In this document: one piece after another, positions 26,523 through 41,838 of the stretch
Position numbering within the stretch: the stretch's first letter is position 1
How the letters are laid out: each line of letters begins with the position of its first letter
Origin: Burkholderiales bacterium
GTDB lineage: Bacteria > Pseudomonadota > Gammaproteobacteria > Burkholderiales > Burkholderiaceae_C
DNA: 64,000 nt
NCBI GenBank assembly: GCA_028868995.1
Contig: JAGWTH010000002.1
Span: 124,001 to 188,000, forward strand
Direction: 5' to 3'
The notes under the pieces: model-generated
The model's database searches: none
Seen by the model: only the letters and a program-made list of their open reading frames with translations
Told to the model about the DNA's origin: nothing
Translations under genes and position numbers: made by a program

Positions 26523-27470
26523 ATGCAGGACCTCACCGGCTCCTCGCCCCTGGCACCGGGACCTTCCCTCGAGGAAGGCCAGGCCAAGAACCCCTTCCTG
26601 GTTCGCCTGGGGGAGCGCGTACGCTCGCTGCGCAGCGGCCGGGGCATGACGCGCAAGGCGCTGGCGGCGGCCGCCGGCGTGTCCGAGCGGCACCTGGGCA
26701 ACCTCGAACTGGGGGTCGGCAATGCCTCCGTGCTGATCCTGCTGCAGGTGGCGCAGGCGCTCAAGTGCAGCCCCGCCGACCTGGTGGGCGAGGAGGCGCC
26801 GTCGCCGGAATGGCTGCTGATCCGCGAACTGCTGGCTCACCAGGACGAGGCCACCCTGCGCCGCGTGCGCGAGGCCATCGTGCCGGTCGTCGATGCGGCC
26901 AGCGCGGGGCCGGGGCCGCGGCCGTCGCGGGTGGCGCTGGTGGGCCTGCGCGGCGCCGGCAAGACCACGCTGGGGCGCATGCTGGCCGAGGACCTGGGCT
27001 TCCCCTTCGTGCAGCTCAGTCGCGAGATCGAGAAGTTCGCCGGTTGCACCGTCAACGAGATCCAGTCCCTGTACGGCCAGAACGCCTACCGGCGCTACGA
27101 GCGCCGGGCGCTGGAGGAGGCGATCCAGATCTATCCCGAGGCGGTCGTCGAGGTGCCCGGCGGCCTGGTCGCGGAACCGGCCACCTACAACCTGCTGCTG
27201 TCCCACTGCACCACCTTGTGGCTGAAGGCCCATCCCGAGGACCACATGAACCGGGTCGCGGCCCAGGGCGACCTGCGGCCCATGGCCGGCAACCAGGAGG
27301 CCATGGATGACCTGAAGGACATCCTGGCCCACCGTACGCCCTTCTACGCCAAGGCGGAAATGCAGCTGGACACCAGCGCGCGGCCGCTGGACGAAACCTT
27401 CGTGGCCTTGCGGGCCATGGTGCGGAAAGCCCTGCAACCAAGGGAAAACCCCAAGCAACAAACTGCTTGA
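26523..27470 (+). CDS. boxR: BoxR/BzdR-type benzoyl-CoA-responsive regulator (HTH plus shikimate-kinase-like domain)
   Basis: A 315-residue fusion regulator. Residues about 28-88 form an XRE-type helix-turn-helix (MTRKALAAAAGVSERHLGNL). From about 135 on it resembles shikimate kinase, with a P-loop GLRGAGKTT at 141-149. This architecture is diagnostic of BoxR/BzdR, in which the kinase-like domain binds benzoyl-CoA rather than acting on shikimate. It is divergent from boxD and lies 78 bases upstream of boxC on the same strand, so it can control both arms of the locus and its own synthesis. Confidence 0.95.
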   Translation: MQDLTGSSPLAPGPSLEEGQAKNPFLVRLGERVRSLRSGRGMTRKALAAAAGVSERHLGNLELGVGNASVLILLQVAQALKCSPADLVGEEAPSPEWLLIRELLAHQDEATLRRVREAIVPVVDAASAGPGPRPSRVALVGLRGAGKTTLGRMLAEDLGFPFVQLSREIEKFAGCTVNEIQSLYGQNAYRRYERRALEEAIQIYPEAVVEVPGGLVAEPATYNLLLSHCTTLWLKAHPEDHMNRVAAQGDLRPMAGNQEAMDDLKDILAHRTPFYAKAEMQLDTSARPLDETFVALRAMVRKALQPRENPKQQTA

Positions 27471-27548
27471 AATCCTCCGGAAACATGCACTATGATGCGT
27501 CTCAAGCCGCAGCACTTGAACGCACTTTAGTGCACCAGCCCTTCGGAG
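27467..27548 (+). promoter_or_regulatory. boxC promoter with repeated BoxR-type sites
   Basis: A sigma70-like pair TTGAAA (27467-27472, overlapping the boxR stop) and TATGAT (27491-27496) has 18-base spacing. The -10 lies within ATGCACTATGATGC (27485-27498), which matches the boxD/boxR site ATGCACTATCGTGC except at two adjacent bases. Downstream, GCACTTTAGTGC (27522-27533) is a second GCAC-N4-GTGC repeat, and GCACTT also occurs at 27512. A protein bound here would cover the -10 and start site, which suits a repressor. Confidence 0.65.
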
Positions 27549-29228
27549 ATGCCCGTGAGCGACACCGCCCAGACCGCCCCCGCCCCGGTCGACTACCAGA
27601 CCCATCCCAGCCGCTACCACCACTGGAAGCTCGGCTTCGACGGCCCCATCGCGCGCCTCACGGCCGACTTCGACGAGAACGGCGGCCTGCGCCCCGGCTA
27701 CAAGCTCAAGCTGAACAGCTATGACCTCGGCGTCGACATCGAGCTGAACGACGCGGTCAACCGCATCCGCTTCGAGCACCCCGAGGTGCGCACGGTGATC
27801 ATCACCAGCGCCAAGGAGAAGGTGTTCTGCTCCGGCGCCAACATCTTCATGCTCGGTGTTTCCAGCCATGCCTGGAAGGTGAACTTCTGCAAGTTCACCA
27901 ACGAGACGCGCAACGGCCTGGAGGATTCCTCGCAGTACAGCGGCCTGAAGTTCCTGGCCGCGGTGAACGGCGCCTGCGCCGGCGGCGGCTACGAGCTGGC
28001 CCTGTCCTGCGACGAGATCATCCTGGTGGACGACCGCAACAGCGCGGTGAGCCTGCCCGAGGTGCCGCTGCTGGGCGTGCTGCCCGGCACCGGCGGCCTG
28101 ACCCGCGTGACCGACAAGCGCCACGTGCGCCACGACCTGGCCGACATCTTCTGCACCACCGCCGAGGGCGTGCGCGGCCAGAAGGCCGTGGCCTGGCGGC
28201 TGGTGGACGAGGCGGTGAAGCCGCAGCAGTTCGCCGCCCGCGTGCAGGAGCGCGCGCTCGAGCTGGCCGCGAAGAGCGACCGTCCCGCCGGCGCGAAGGG
28301 CGTGACACTCGCGCCGCTTCAGCGCACCATCGAGGCCGACGCGCTGCGCTACTCGCACGTCACGGTCGAGATCGATCGCGCGCGCCGCGTCGCGACCTTC
28401 ACCGTGCAGGCGCCCGCCGCGCCGGTGGAGGGCGACATCGCCGCCATCGAGGCGAAGGGCGCCAGCTGGTATCCCCTGGTGCTGGCGCGCGAACTGGAGG
28501 ACGCGATCCTGTCCATGCGCACCAACGAACTGGACATCGGCACCTGGCTGCTCAAGACCGAGGGCGCCGCCGCCAACGTGCGCTCCATGGACGCGGCCCT
28601 GCTCGCCAACAAGGACCACTGGTTCGTGCGCGAGACCATCGGCTACCTGCGTCGCACCTTCAGCCGCCTGGACGTGTCCAGCCGCAGCCTGTTCGCCCTG
28701 ATCGAGCCGGGCTCCTGCTTCGCCGGCAGTTTCCTGGAACTGGCGCTCGCCTGCGACCGCAGCTGGCAGCTGTCGCTGCCCTCCGACCCCGAGGCCGCTC
28801 CGAAGATCGAGGTGGGCGAGACCAACTTCGGCCTGTACCCCATGGCCACCGGCCAGAGCCGGCTGCAGCGCCGCTTCTACGAGGAGGCCGGCCCGCTGGA
28901 GGCGGTGCGCGCCAAGGTGGGCCAGCCGCTGGACGCGGACGCCGCCTTCGCGCTGGGCCTCATCACCAGCAACCCCGACGACATCGACTGGCCGGACGAG
29001 ACCCGCCTGGCCATCGAGGAGCGCGTGGCGATGAGCCCCGACGCGCTGACCGGCATGGAGGCCAACCTGCGCTTCAACGGCCGCGAAACCATGTTCACCC
29101 GCATCTTCGGCCGCCTGACCGCCTGGCAGAACTGGATCTTCCAGCGGCCCAACGCCGTCGGCGACAAGGGCGCGCTCAAGGTGTACGGCAAGGGCGAGCG
29201 CGCCGCCTTCGATTTCAACCGCGTCTGA
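27549..29228 (+). CDS. boxC: benzoyl-CoA-dihydrodiol lyase / 2,3-epoxybenzoyl-CoA dihydrolase
   Basis: A 559-residue BoxC. It hydrolytically opens 2,3-epoxybenzoyl-CoA, giving 3,4-dehydroadipyl-CoA semialdehyde and formate. The crotonase-related N-terminal half has FCSGANIFMLG and ACAGGGYELALSCDEI as oxyanion-hole elements; the second half contains another degenerate crotonase-like unit (CFAGSFLELALACDRSW). The length is normal. GGAG abuts the listed ATG directly and sits six bases before a GTG at 27555 (MSDTAQ...), so the real start may be that GTG. It is followed by boxB after 14 bases. Confidence 0.96.
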   Translation: MPVSDTAQTAPAPVDYQTHPSRYHHWKLGFDGPIARLTADFDENGGLRPGYKLKLNSYDLGVDIELNDAVNRIRFEHPEVRTVIITSAKEKVFCSGANIFMLGVSSHAWKVNFCKFTNETRNGLEDSSQYSGLKFLAAVNGACAGGGYELALSCDEIILVDDRNSAVSLPEVPLLGVLPGTGGLTRVTDKRHVRHDLADIFCTTAEGVRGQKAVAWRLVDEAVKPQQFAARVQERALELAAKSDRPAGAKGVTLAPLQRTIEADALRYSHVTVEIDRARRVATFTVQAPAAPVEGDIAAIEAKGASWYPLVLARELEDAILSMRTNELDIGTWLLKTEGAAANVRSMDAALLANKDHWFVRETIGYLRRTFSRLDVSSRSLFALIEPGSCFAGSFLELALACDRSWQLSLPSDPEAAPKIEVGETNFGLYPMATGQSRLQRRFYEEAGPLEAVRAKVGQPLDADAAFALGLITSNPDDIDWPDETRLAIEERVAMSPDALTGMEANLRFNGRETMFTRIFGRLTAWQNWIFQRPNAVGDKGALKVYGKGERAAFDFNRV

Positions 29229-29242
29229 CCCGAGGAGACGAC

Positions 29243-30670
29243 ATGAGCTCGATCAACTACAGCGAGAAGATCCCCAACAACGTCCACCTGAGCGAGGACC
29301 GCACGCTGCAGCGCGCGCTCGAGCAGTGGCAGCCGAACTACCTGCACTGGTGGAACGACATGGGGCCGGAGGGCAGCCAGAACTTCGACGTCTACCTGCG
29401 CACCGCGGTGAGCGTCGACCCCGAGGGCTGGGCGCAGTTCGGCTACGTGAAGATGCCCGAGTACCGCTGGGGCATCTTCCTGAACCCGGCGGAGAAGGAC
29501 CGCAAGATCCACTTCGGCGACCACCTCGGCGAGGCCGCCTGGCAGGACGTGCCCGGCGAGTACCGCGCCAACCTGCGCCGCATCATCGTCACGCAGGGCG
29601 ACACCGAGCCGGCCTCGGTGGAGCAGCAGCGCCACCTGGGCCTGACCTGCCCCAGCCAGTACGACCTGCGCAACCTGTTCCAGGTGAACGTGGAGGAAGG
29701 CCGCCACCTGTGGGCCATGGTCTACCTGCTGCACAAGTACTTCGGCAAGGACGGCCGCGAGGAGGGCGAGGCCCTGCTGGAGCGCCGCAGCGGCAACCAG
29801 GACAACCCGCGCATCCTGCAGGCGTTCAACGAGCCCACGCCCGACTGGCTGTCCTTCTTCATGTTCACGTACTTCACCGACCGCGACGGCAAGTTCCAGC
29901 TGTGCGCGCTCGCCGAGTCGTCCTTCGACCCCCTGGCGCGCACCACGAAGTTCATGCTGACCGAGGAGGCCCACCACATGTTCGTGGGCGAGTCGGGCAT
30001 CAGCCGAGTGATCCAGCGCACCTGCCAGGCCATGAACGAGCTGAAGACGGACGACCCGAAGAAGCTGCGCGAGGCCGGCGTGATCGACCTGCCCACCCTG
30101 CAGCGGTACCTGAACTTCCACTTCAGCGTCACCATCGACCTGTTCGGCGCCGACGAGTCGAGCAACGCCGCCACCTTCTATTCGACGGGCCTGAAGGGCC
30201 GCTTCGAGGAAGGCAAGCGCACCGACGACCACCTGCTGCGCGGCCAGACCTACCGGGTGCTGCACGCCGCCGGCGGCCAGCTGGTCGAGAAGGAGGTGCC
30301 GATGCTCAACGCCCTGAACGAGGTGCTGCGCGACGACTACATCAAGGACAGCATGGCCGGCGTCGGCCGCTGGAACAAGGTGATCGAGAAGGCCGGCATC
30401 CCGTTCCGCCTGACGACGCCACACAAGGCCTTCCACCGCAACATCGGCGCGCTCGCGGGCGTGAAGGTGTCGCCCGAGGGCAAGGTCGTGAGCGAGGCCG
30501 AATGGAATGCCAGGGTCGGCGAATGGCTGCCGACGGCGGAAGACCGCGCCTTCGTGGCCAGCCTGATGGGCCGCGTGGTCGAGCCGGGCAAGTTTGCCAA
30601 CTGGATCGCGCCGCCGGTGATGGGCATCAACCGCCAGCCGGTGAACTTCGAATACGTCCGGTTCGCGTAA
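29243..30670 (+). CDS. boxB: benzoyl-CoA 2,3-epoxidase, oxygenase subunit B
   Basis: A 475-residue class I di-iron monooxygenase that epoxidises benzoyl-CoA with O2 and electrons from BoxA. Iron-ligand motifs are visible in NVEEGRHLW and [11 protein letters not shown], with a further Glu expected near [14 protein letters not shown]. The length equals that of characterised BoxB proteins. A GAGGAGAC ribosome site precedes the ATG at 29243. It lies between boxC and boxA in the usual order. The sequence is well conserved through its whole length, with no sign of decay. Confidence 0.96.
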   Translation: MSSINYSEKIPNNVHLSEDRTLQRALEQWQPNYLHWWNDMGPEGSQNFDVYLRTAVSVDPEGWAQFGYVKMPEYRWGIFLNPAEKDRKIHFGDHLGEAAWQDVPGEYRANLRRIIVTQGDTEPASVEQQRHLGLTCPSQYDLRNLFQVNVEEGRHLWAMVYLLHKYFGKDGREEGEALLERRSGNQDNPRILQAFNEPTPDWLSFFMFTYFTDRDGKFQLCALAESSFDPLARTTKFMLTEEAHHMFVGESGISRVIQRTCQAMNELKTDDPKKLREAGVIDLPTLQRYLNFHFSVTIDLFGADESSNAATFYSTGLKGRFEEGKRTDDHLLRGQTYRVLHAAGGQLVEKEVPMLNALNEVLRDDYIKDSMAGVGRWNKVIEKAGIPFRLTTPHKAFHRNIGALAGVKVSPEGKVVSEAEWNARVGEWLPTAEDRAFVASLMGRVVEPGKFANWIAPPVMGINRQPVNFEYVRFA

Positions 30671-30719
30671 GCCGCAACGCAGCGCGCGCCGGCGCTGTCC
30701 GGCGCGCGAGGAGACCCCC

Positions 30720-32000
30720 ATGGATGCGTCCGACGTCCTCTTCATCCGCCAGCACCTGATCGATCCGGAGATCTGCATCCGGTGCAACACCTGCGAGGCG
30801 ACCTGCCCGGTGCAGGCGATCACGCACGACTCCAACAACTATGTCGTCGATGCGGCCAAATGCAACCACTGCATGGCCTGCGTGCCGCCTTGCCCCACCG
30901 GCAGCATCGACAACTGGCGCACGGTGGCCAAGGCGCGGGCCTACACGCTGGAAGAGCAGTTCGGCTGGGAGTCGCTGCCCGAGGCGCTGAGCGAGGCGCA
31001 GCTGGCCGAGGCCGCCGGCGGCGCGGAGGTGGCGATCGCGGCGCAGCCCGGGGCGCAGCCGGTGGCGGCGTTCGAGCCCGGGCAGCAGGTATTCCGCAGC
31101 GCCGACTACGGCGCCACGCTGCCGCCCTGGTCGGCCGCCCATGCCTACACCAACCTGTACGGGCCCAAGGCGCCGGTGAAGTCGCTCACGGCCACGGTGA
31201 CCGGCAACGTGCGCGTCACCCAGGTCGGCAAGGACTACGACACGCACCACATCGTGCTGGACTTCGGCACGACGCCCTTCCCCGTGCTGGAAGGCCAGAG
31301 CATCGCCATCGTCCCGCCCGGGCTCGACGGCCAGGGCCGGCCGCACCATCCGCGCCAGTACAGCGTGGCCAGCCCCCGCAACGGCGAGCGGCCCGGCTAC
31401 AACAACCTGTCGCTGACCATCAAGCGCGTGCTGGAGGACCACGAGGGCCGGCCGGTGCGCGGCGTGGCCAGCAACTACATGTGCGACCTGAAGGTGGGCG
31501 ACAAGGTGGAGGTGATCGGGCCCTTCGGCGCCAGCTTCCTGATGCCCAACCACCCGAGAAGCCACATCGTGATGATCTGCACCGGCACCGGCAGCGCGCC
31601 GATGCGGGCGATGACCGAGTGGCGGCGGCGCCTGCGCCAGTCGGGCAAGTTCGAAGGCGGCAAGCTGCTGCTGTTCTTCGGCGCGCGCAGCCCCGAGGAA
31701 CTGCCGTACTTCGGCCCGCTGCAGAAGCTGCCCAGGGACTTCATCGACCTGAACCTCGCCTTCAGCCGGGTCGCGGGCCAGCCGAAGCGCTACGTGCAGG
31801 ACCTCATGCGCGAGCGCGCCGCCGACCTGGCGGCGCTGCTGGCCGATCCCGACGCCTGCTTCTACGTCTGCGGCCTGAAGGCGATGGAGGAGGGGGTGGT
31901 CCTGGCGCTGCGCGACATCGCGGTCGCGGCCGGCCAGGACTGGGAGGCACTGGGCGCCGCGCTCCAGCGCGACGGCCGCCTGCACCTCGAAACGTACTGA
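30720..32000 (+). CDS. boxA: benzoyl-CoA 2,3-epoxidase, reductase subunit A
   Basis: A 426-residue iron-sulfur flavoprotein reductase for BoxB. Two ferredoxin [4Fe-4S] motifs are at C19-C22-C25-C29 and C48-C51-C54-C58, followed by a linker and a ferredoxin-NADP+ reductase module. FAD binding is seen in [11 protein letters not shown] and NADPH binding in [17 protein letters not shown] and [13 protein letters not shown]. The domain order is that of Azoarcus BoxA. It is the last gene of the box operon and ends 12 bases from the convergent DsrE gene. Confidence 0.96.
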   Translation: MDASDVLFIRQHLIDPEICIRCNTCEATCPVQAITHDSNNYVVDAAKCNHCMACVPPCPTGSIDNWRTVAKARAYTLEEQFGWESLPEALSEAQLAEAAGGAEVAIAAQPGAQPVAAFEPGQQVFRSADYGATLPPWSAAHAYTNLYGPKAPVKSLTATVTGNVRVTQVGKDYDTHHIVLDFGTTPFPVLEGQSIAIVPPGLDGQGRPHHPRQYSVASPRNGERPGYNNLSLTIKRVLEDHEGRPVRGVASNYMCDLKVGDKVEVIGPFGASFLMPNHPRSHIVMICTGTGSAPMRAMTEWRRRLRQSGKFEGGKLLLFFGARSPEELPYFGPLQKLPRDFIDLNLAFSRVAGQPKRYVQDLMRERAADLAALLADPDACFYVCGLKAMEEGVVLALRDIAVAAGQDWEALGAALQRDGRLHLETY

Positions 32001-32012
32001 CGTGCGCGCGGT

Positions 32013-32477
32013 TCAGGGCCGCACGTAGGCCCAGCCCTGCTGCTGTTTCTTCATCAGTTCCACCACGCCGGAGGGAACGTAGCTGATCTCGGGCAGCATG
32101 TCCGCCTTGGTGAGTTTCAGGTTGTGCATGGTGTTCTCGCAGGCGGCCACGTGGATGCCGGCCTTCATGGCCTCGGACACCCTTTCCCCCGCCTGCGAAC
32201 CCATCTTCAGCATGGCGATGCCGGGGCCGTAGGCCACGATCTCGATGTCGACCTTGGACGCCCCGCCGTAGTCGGACTGCACGTTCTTCGCGTTGTTCAG
32301 CGCCAGGCCCCACTTCATCGGGTCGCCGTCGCTCACCTGCAGGACCAGGCGCGGCTTGGCCGCGGCGCCCTCGGCGAGCGCGGCGGGAGCGTGGGCCGCC
32401 AGGGCGGCGGCGACCAGGGCCGCGCCACCGGCGGCGAAGAAGCCGCGGCGGGAGCGCGGTGCTTTCACGTCATTCAT
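32013..32477 (-). CDS. Tat-exported DsrE-family protein
   Basis: A 154-residue protein with a twin-arginine signal (SRRGFFAAGGAALVAAALAAHAPAALA), then a DsrE/DsrF-like alpha/beta domain. The cysteine in AACENTMHNLKL is in the usual loop, and LVLQVSDGDPMKWGLALNNAKN is the first strand-helix unit. DsrE-like proteins carry persulfide sulfur; periplasmic Tat versions have unknown partners. I chose the ATG at 32477, eight bases after GAGGAA, over the ORF-track start eight codons earlier. It is convergent with boxA and not obviously linked to benzoate metabolism. Confidence 0.85.
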   Translation of the reverse strand: MNDVKAPRSRRGFFAAGGAALVAAALAAHAPAALAEGAAAKPRLVLQVSDGDPMKWGLALNNAKNVQSDYGGASKVDIEIVAYGPGIAMLKMGSQAGERVSEAMKAGIHVAACENTMHNLKLTKADMLPEISYVPSGVVELMKKQQQGWAYVRP

Positions 32478-32734
32478 GGAGTTTCCTCGTTCCTCGTTCA
32501 CAGGGACTGCCGAGGATAGCGATTCCGCCCCCGGCGCGGCTCAGGGGTAAGCGAGCATGACCCTCCTGCGGGAACCGCGCACCTGCGGGACCAGGCGCTC
32601 CCGTGCACGGGGATCGAGGGCGGAGCGCGGAGGAGGGTGCGTCGCGCTTCCCCTTTCGTGCTTCGCGCACTATTCCTTCACTGCGTCGCGCCGGCACAAC
32701 TGCCGATCGCCCGCGTGCCTCGCGGCCCGCGCTG

Positions 32735-36883
<4,149 letters not shown>

Positions 36884-37727
36884 GCGGGGTCCTCCAGCAC
36901 GCCGTTCTTCAGCGCGTAGCGGGTCAGGCTGGCGACGTCGTGGATGTCCAGGCGTTGCATGATGCGCGCCCGGTGCACGTCCACCGTCTTGGAGCTCAGC
37001 CCCAGCTCGAAGCCGATCTGCTTGGAGCTCAGGCCCGCGGCGATCAGCTTGAGGATCTCGATCTGGCGCTGCGTGAGCAGGTCGCCGGGCCCGGCCGCCT
37101 GCTTCTGCAGCAGCCGGCTGGCGATCGCGGGGCTGAAATAGCTGCCGTCCGCCATCACCGTGCGCACGGCGTGTTCCAGTTCCCGGCGCGAGGCGTCCTT
37201 GAGCAGGTAGCCCCTCGCGCCGCTGGCCACGGCACGCTTGATCACGTCGACGGCGTCCAGCATGGAAACGACGACCACGGGCAGCTCCGGATAGAGCTCG
37301 TGCAGGCGCGCCAGGGCGCCGATGCCGTCCAGCCCCGGCATCGAGATGTCGGTCAGGACGATGTCGGGCCGCCGGAATTCGATCAGCCGCAGCAGCTCGT
37401 CGCCGCTGGCGGCCTCCCCCACCACCTCGAAACCGGGGATGGACCCGAGCAGCGAGCCCAGCGCTTCGCGTACCAGCGTGTGGTCATCGGCGAGGACGAT
37501 GCGGATGGGGACGTCGGGTGGACGCGTGGGCACCGGGAGGTCTCCTGGCTGCTGGGATCGAAGGCATTGTGCCGCCAGGATCGCGCCTTGTCCCTTGTTC
37601 GCAGGGAGGAGGAGGCGAAATCCCACGGGGTGCAGCCGGACGCGGCGGAGGTCGCCGCGGCCTGCGCGACCACTGGCTCGCGGATGTGAGTTTTTTCGCG
37701 GGACTGTGGCTTCATCCCTCCGCGCCG

Positions 37728-37747
37728 GCGCCCCGGCCCCGGGGCGC
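37728..37747 (-). terminator. GC-rich hairpin after the TetR gene
   Basis: GCGCCCCGG and CCGGGGCGC form a perfect 9-bp stem with a two-base gap, eight bases past the TetR stop. In RNA the loop would open to at least four bases. No U-run follows in the leftward direction, so it may be a pause or 3'-end protecting hairpin rather than an intrinsic terminator. Confidence 0.35.
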
Positions 37748-37755
37748 GCGCCGGA

Positions 37756-38460
37756 TCAGCGCCCGGCCCGGGCCTCGGCGGCCAGGACGGCCGGCAGCGT
37801 GGCCAGGAAGGCCTGGACGTGCAGCCCGATCACGCGCGGCACCTCGATCGAGGTGCCGTCCCCGTACACGTGGCGGCGGATCGCCAGGTGGGAGATGTTG
37901 CCGTGCAGGATCCAGCCGATCTCCTGCACCAGCGCCGGGTTGGCCGGCACCGGCTGGCCGCAGTCGAAGGCGGCCTCCTCCACGATGGTCTGCAGCAGCG
38001 TGCGGATGATCGCCGAGATGTAGGTCGGCGCGATCTCCACCTCCGCGAGCGACGCATAGAGGAACAGGCGCAGCCAGCGCCGGGTGAGGATGGTGTCGTA
38101 GTACTCGCGGTAGAAGGCGTTCAGCCGCTCGACCAGCGGGACGGAGCGGTCGCGCAGCTGCACGAACCAGATCGCCTTGAACGGGCCGGCGATCTCGGCC
38201 TCGTAGACCGCGTTGATCAGGGCCGACTTGTTCGGGAACGCGCTGTACAGCAGGCGCTGCGACACGCCGCAGGCCTCGGCGAGCGCGCGCGTCTGCGCCG
38301 TCAGCCCGTATTCCGAGAAGAACTCGAAGGCCTTGGCCTGGATCTGGGCCCGGCGCTGCGCCGCGGGCATGCGGGCCGTCGGTCGGCGCTTGCCTTCGGC
38401 GGCGGGCTTGCCGGGGCTGCGTTGCCGGGCGGCGGTCAGGGTGGCGGATTTGGCTTTCAT
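37756..38460 (-). CDS. TetR-family transcriptional regulator
   Basis: A regulator of about 234 residues with a basic N-terminal tail, a TetR helix-turn-helix (LAEACGVSQRLLYSAFPNKSALINAVYEAE) and a C-terminal helical ligand domain. The start is uncertain: the track uses a GTG at 38544, ATGs occur at 38460 and 38370, and none has a convincing ribosome site. I list 38460 as a compromise; the domain itself begins near 38360. It is divergent from the NIPSNAP/serine dehydratase genes. The palindrome TCGTCA-N2-TGACGA lies between them and again before the ABC operon, so it probably represses Region D and itself. Confidence 0.88.
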   Translation of the reverse strand: MKAKSATLTAARQRSPGKPAAEGKRRPTARMPAAQRRAQIQAKAFEFFSEYGLTAQTRALAEACGVSQRLLYSAFPNKSALINAVYEAEIAGPFKAIWFVQLRDRSVPLVERLNAFYREYYDTILTRRWLRLFLYASLAEVEIAPTYISAIIRTLLQTIVEEAAFDCGQPVPANPALVQEIGWILHGNISHLAIRRHVYGDGTSIEVPRVIGLHVQAFLATLPAVLAAEARAGR

Positions 38461-38570
38461 CGGTCGGATCGGTCTGCGCGCGGGCCGGGCCGGCGCGGAA
38501 TTCGGCCTGCGCGCGGCACGGGTCCGCGCGAAAGCGGTGGACACAACCCCGACTCTAGCTGCAAAATGTA

Positions 38571-38586
38571 ATCGTCAGTTGACGAT
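38571..38586. promoter_or_regulatory. Palindromic operator 1 (candidate TetR site)
   Basis: ATCGTCA-GT-TGACGAT is a perfect inverted repeat with 7-bp arms in the TetR/NIPSNAP divergent spacer, a typical size for a TetR operator. The TGACGATAT right half recurs exactly in the site at 40349, which precedes the ABC transporter operon. Two copies at neighbouring operon heads support a shared regulator. Confidence 0.65.
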
Positions 38587-38638
38587 ATAAATGCTCCATG
38601 CCTGACGACATGGACATCCCACCCGTGAAGGAGCCGAC

Positions 38639-38950
38639 GTGATCTACGAAATGCGGACCTACCAGGTCCAGGCCGGCAAGGCCGCCGAATTCCTCAAGAT
38701 GTACCAGGAGCGGGGCCTGCCCCTGATCTCCCGCTACGCGAAGCTGGTCGGCTGCTGGACCAAGGAAAGCGGGGTGCTCAATTCGGTGGTGTTCCTCTGG
38801 GCCTACGACGACCTGGGGCACCGGACCGCCCAGCGGGCCAAGATGGCGCAGGACGCGGAATGGACCGCGTTCGTGCCCTCCATGCTGCCCTACCTGGTGC
38901 ACCAGGAAAGCGTGTTCCTCGCGCCGGCCGCGTTCTCGCCGCTGAAGTAG
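38639..38950 (+). CDS. NIPSNAP family protein
   Basis: A 103-residue protein starting at a GTG, with GAAGGAG five bases upstream. MIYEMRTYQVQAGKAAEFLKMYQERGLPL is the standard NIPSNAP opening; the domain is a ferredoxin-like alpha/beta barrel of the dimeric type. The function of bacterial NIPSNAPs is not established; they often sit in catabolic operons for small organic acids. Here it is the first gene after TetR operator 1 and lies nine bases before the serine dehydratase gene, so it is probably cotranscribed with it. Confidence 0.88.
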   Translation: MIYEMRTYQVQAGKAAEFLKMYQERGLPLISRYAKLVGCWTKESGVLNSVVFLWAYDDLGHRTAQRAKMAQDAEWTAFVPSMLPYLVHQESVFLAPAAFSPLK

Positions 38951-38959
38951 GCGGGCGCC

Positions 38960-40321
<1,362 letters not shown>

Positions 40322-40348
40322 CTTGGGGAATTCCCGAGATTCTCGTAT

Positions 40349-40384
40349 TCGTCACTTGACGATATCCAGCATTTAAACCATTAT
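40349..40384 (+). promoter_or_regulatory. ABC-operon promoter overlapping palindromic operator 2
   Basis: TCGTCA-CT-TGACGA (40349-40362) repeats the palindrome found at 38571. A sigma70-like -35 TTGACG (40356-40361) is built into the right half. A -10 CATTAT (40379-40384) follows after exactly 17 bases. A repressor bound here would block the -35 element. The 170-base spacer between the serine dehydratase and substrate-binding protein genes contains no ORF of interest. Confidence 0.68.
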
Positions 40385-40491
40385 TCGCATCGAGGTCGGG
40401 CGAGCGGCGGTGGGTCGCGCGCCTGCGTACCGGCCGGCTCGGCACGTCGCGAAGCGCACGCCCGCTGCAGCCACCTTGAGGAGTGAGAGGC

Positions 40492-41826
40492 ATGAGCAAC
40501 GTGTGGAACGGCGTCCCGTCGCGGCGCGACTTCCTGAAGGCAGCGGGGGCGGCCGGGGCGGCCGGCACCGGCCTGCTGGCGCTGGACGCGCAGGCGCAGT
40601 CGGGCGCGCTGAACATGTACACCTGGTCCGCCGCGGTCGACCTGGTCAAGAGCCACCTGACCGCCTTCGAGGCCAAGACCGGCATCAAGGTCAACTACAA
40701 CACCTCGCCCTGGGCCCAGTACCGCGACACCATGGTCACCAAGTTCGTGGCCAAGGCGCCGATCGACGTGCTGTGGGTCTCCGACAGCTGGCTGCCCGAA
40801 TGGGCCGACGCCGGCTGGATCGCCCCGATCAACCAGTTCCCCGAGCTCCTGAAGTACAACGCCGACGCCGACAAGTTCTGCACGGACTCGATGACCTACA
40901 AGGGCAAGCAGTACGGCCTGACCTACTACTCGGACTACATGGCGTTCTTCTACGACGAGGAGAAGCTGAAGAAGGCGGGGATCAAGGAGCCGCCCAGGAC
41001 CTGGGACGAGGTGCTGCAGCAGTCGCAGAAGATCAAGGCCGCGGGCCTGAGCGAATACCCGATGATGCTGTCGATGGCCCGCGAGAGCTGGCTGGTCGAG
41101 TTCCTCACCGCCATGGTGTACTCCAACGGCGGCCGCTTCGTCGACGACAAGGGCATGGCGGCCCTGGCGCAGCCGGGCGGCGGCGCGCAGCGCGCGCTGC
41201 AGTGGATCGTGGATGCGGTGCAGAAGCACAAGATCATCTCGCCCGCCTGCGTGGAGACCGGCGAGCTCAACGGCCTGAAGGCCTTCGGCGCGGGCAACCA
41301 TGCCTTCGCCCTGCTGAGCCGCTACCGCATCCGCACGCTCAACGACCCGAAGCAGTCGCCCATCGCCGGCCGCGTGCGCCAGGCGCTGATGCCCGCGGGC
41401 ACCGGCCCCGGCGGCTCGCACGCCACCGTGGGCTGGATGCGCTTCCACGGCGTGACGCCCCAGGCGCTGGCCGACAAGACCCGCGCGGCCAATGCCGCCA
41501 AGCTGGTCGAATGGTTCGGCGGCAAGGCCGGCAGCCAGTACCAGTTCCAGAAGATGCTGTTCAACGACCTGGGCTCCGGCTTCGGCATCCCCTCTCTGTT
41601 CAAGGATCCCGAGGTGCAGGCCAGCTACGCCAAGTACGCGGACATCAAGATGTTCGAGGCGCAGCAGAAGCTCGCCCGCAAGAAGGACGTGATCGCCCGC
41701 TGGTTCGGCGAGTGGGACGAGGTCAACGGCACGGCCTGGCAGTCCGCCGTGGTCGGCAAGGCCTCGGTCGCCGACGCGCTGAAGAAGTCGGCCGACTCCT
41801 GGAACGACCTGCGCAAGAACGCCTGA
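40492..41826 (+). CDS. ABC transporter substrate-binding protein, family 1 (Tat-exported)
   Basis: A 444-residue periplasmic binding protein of the sugar/glycerol-phosphate type. The twin-arginine signal SRRDFLKAAGAAGAAGTGLLAL is clear, followed by the binding-protein fold (LNMYTWSAAVDLVKSHLTAFEAKTGIKVNY). The ATG at 40492 has GAGGAG upstream, and the track's start three codons earlier lacks it. It precedes two permease genes and an ATPase gene, a complete importer. Despite the sugar-type fold, many such importers in Burkholderiales carry non-sugar solutes, so the ligand should not be assumed to be a carbohydrate. Confidence 0.94.
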   Translation: MSNVWNGVPSRRDFLKAAGAAGAAGTGLLALDAQAQSGALNMYTWSAAVDLVKSHLTAFEAKTGIKVNYNTSPWAQYRDTMVTKFVAKAPIDVLWVSDSWLPEWADAGWIAPINQFPELLKYNADADKFCTDSMTYKGKQYGLTYYSDYMAFFYDEEKLKKAGIKEPPRTWDEVLQQSQKIKAAGLSEYPMMLSMARESWLVEFLTAMVYSNGGRFVDDKGMAALAQPGGGAQRALQWIVDAVQKHKIISPACVETGELNGLKAFGAGNHAFALLSRYRIRTLNDPKQSPIAGRVRQALMPAGTGPGGSHATVGWMRFHGVTPQALADKTRAANAAKLVEWFGGKAGSQYQFQKMLFNDLGSGFGIPSLFKDPEVQASYAKYADIKMFEAQQKLARKKDVIARWFGEWDEVNGTAWQSAVVGKASVADALKKSADSWNDLRKNA

Positions 41827-41838
41827 AGACCCCCGCCG

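Noticed and set aside
37691-37696. TTTTTT run near the response-regulator gene as a terminator tail
   Set aside because: It lies on the plus strand with no plus-strand gene ending there, and the GC hairpin nearby is on its wrong side.
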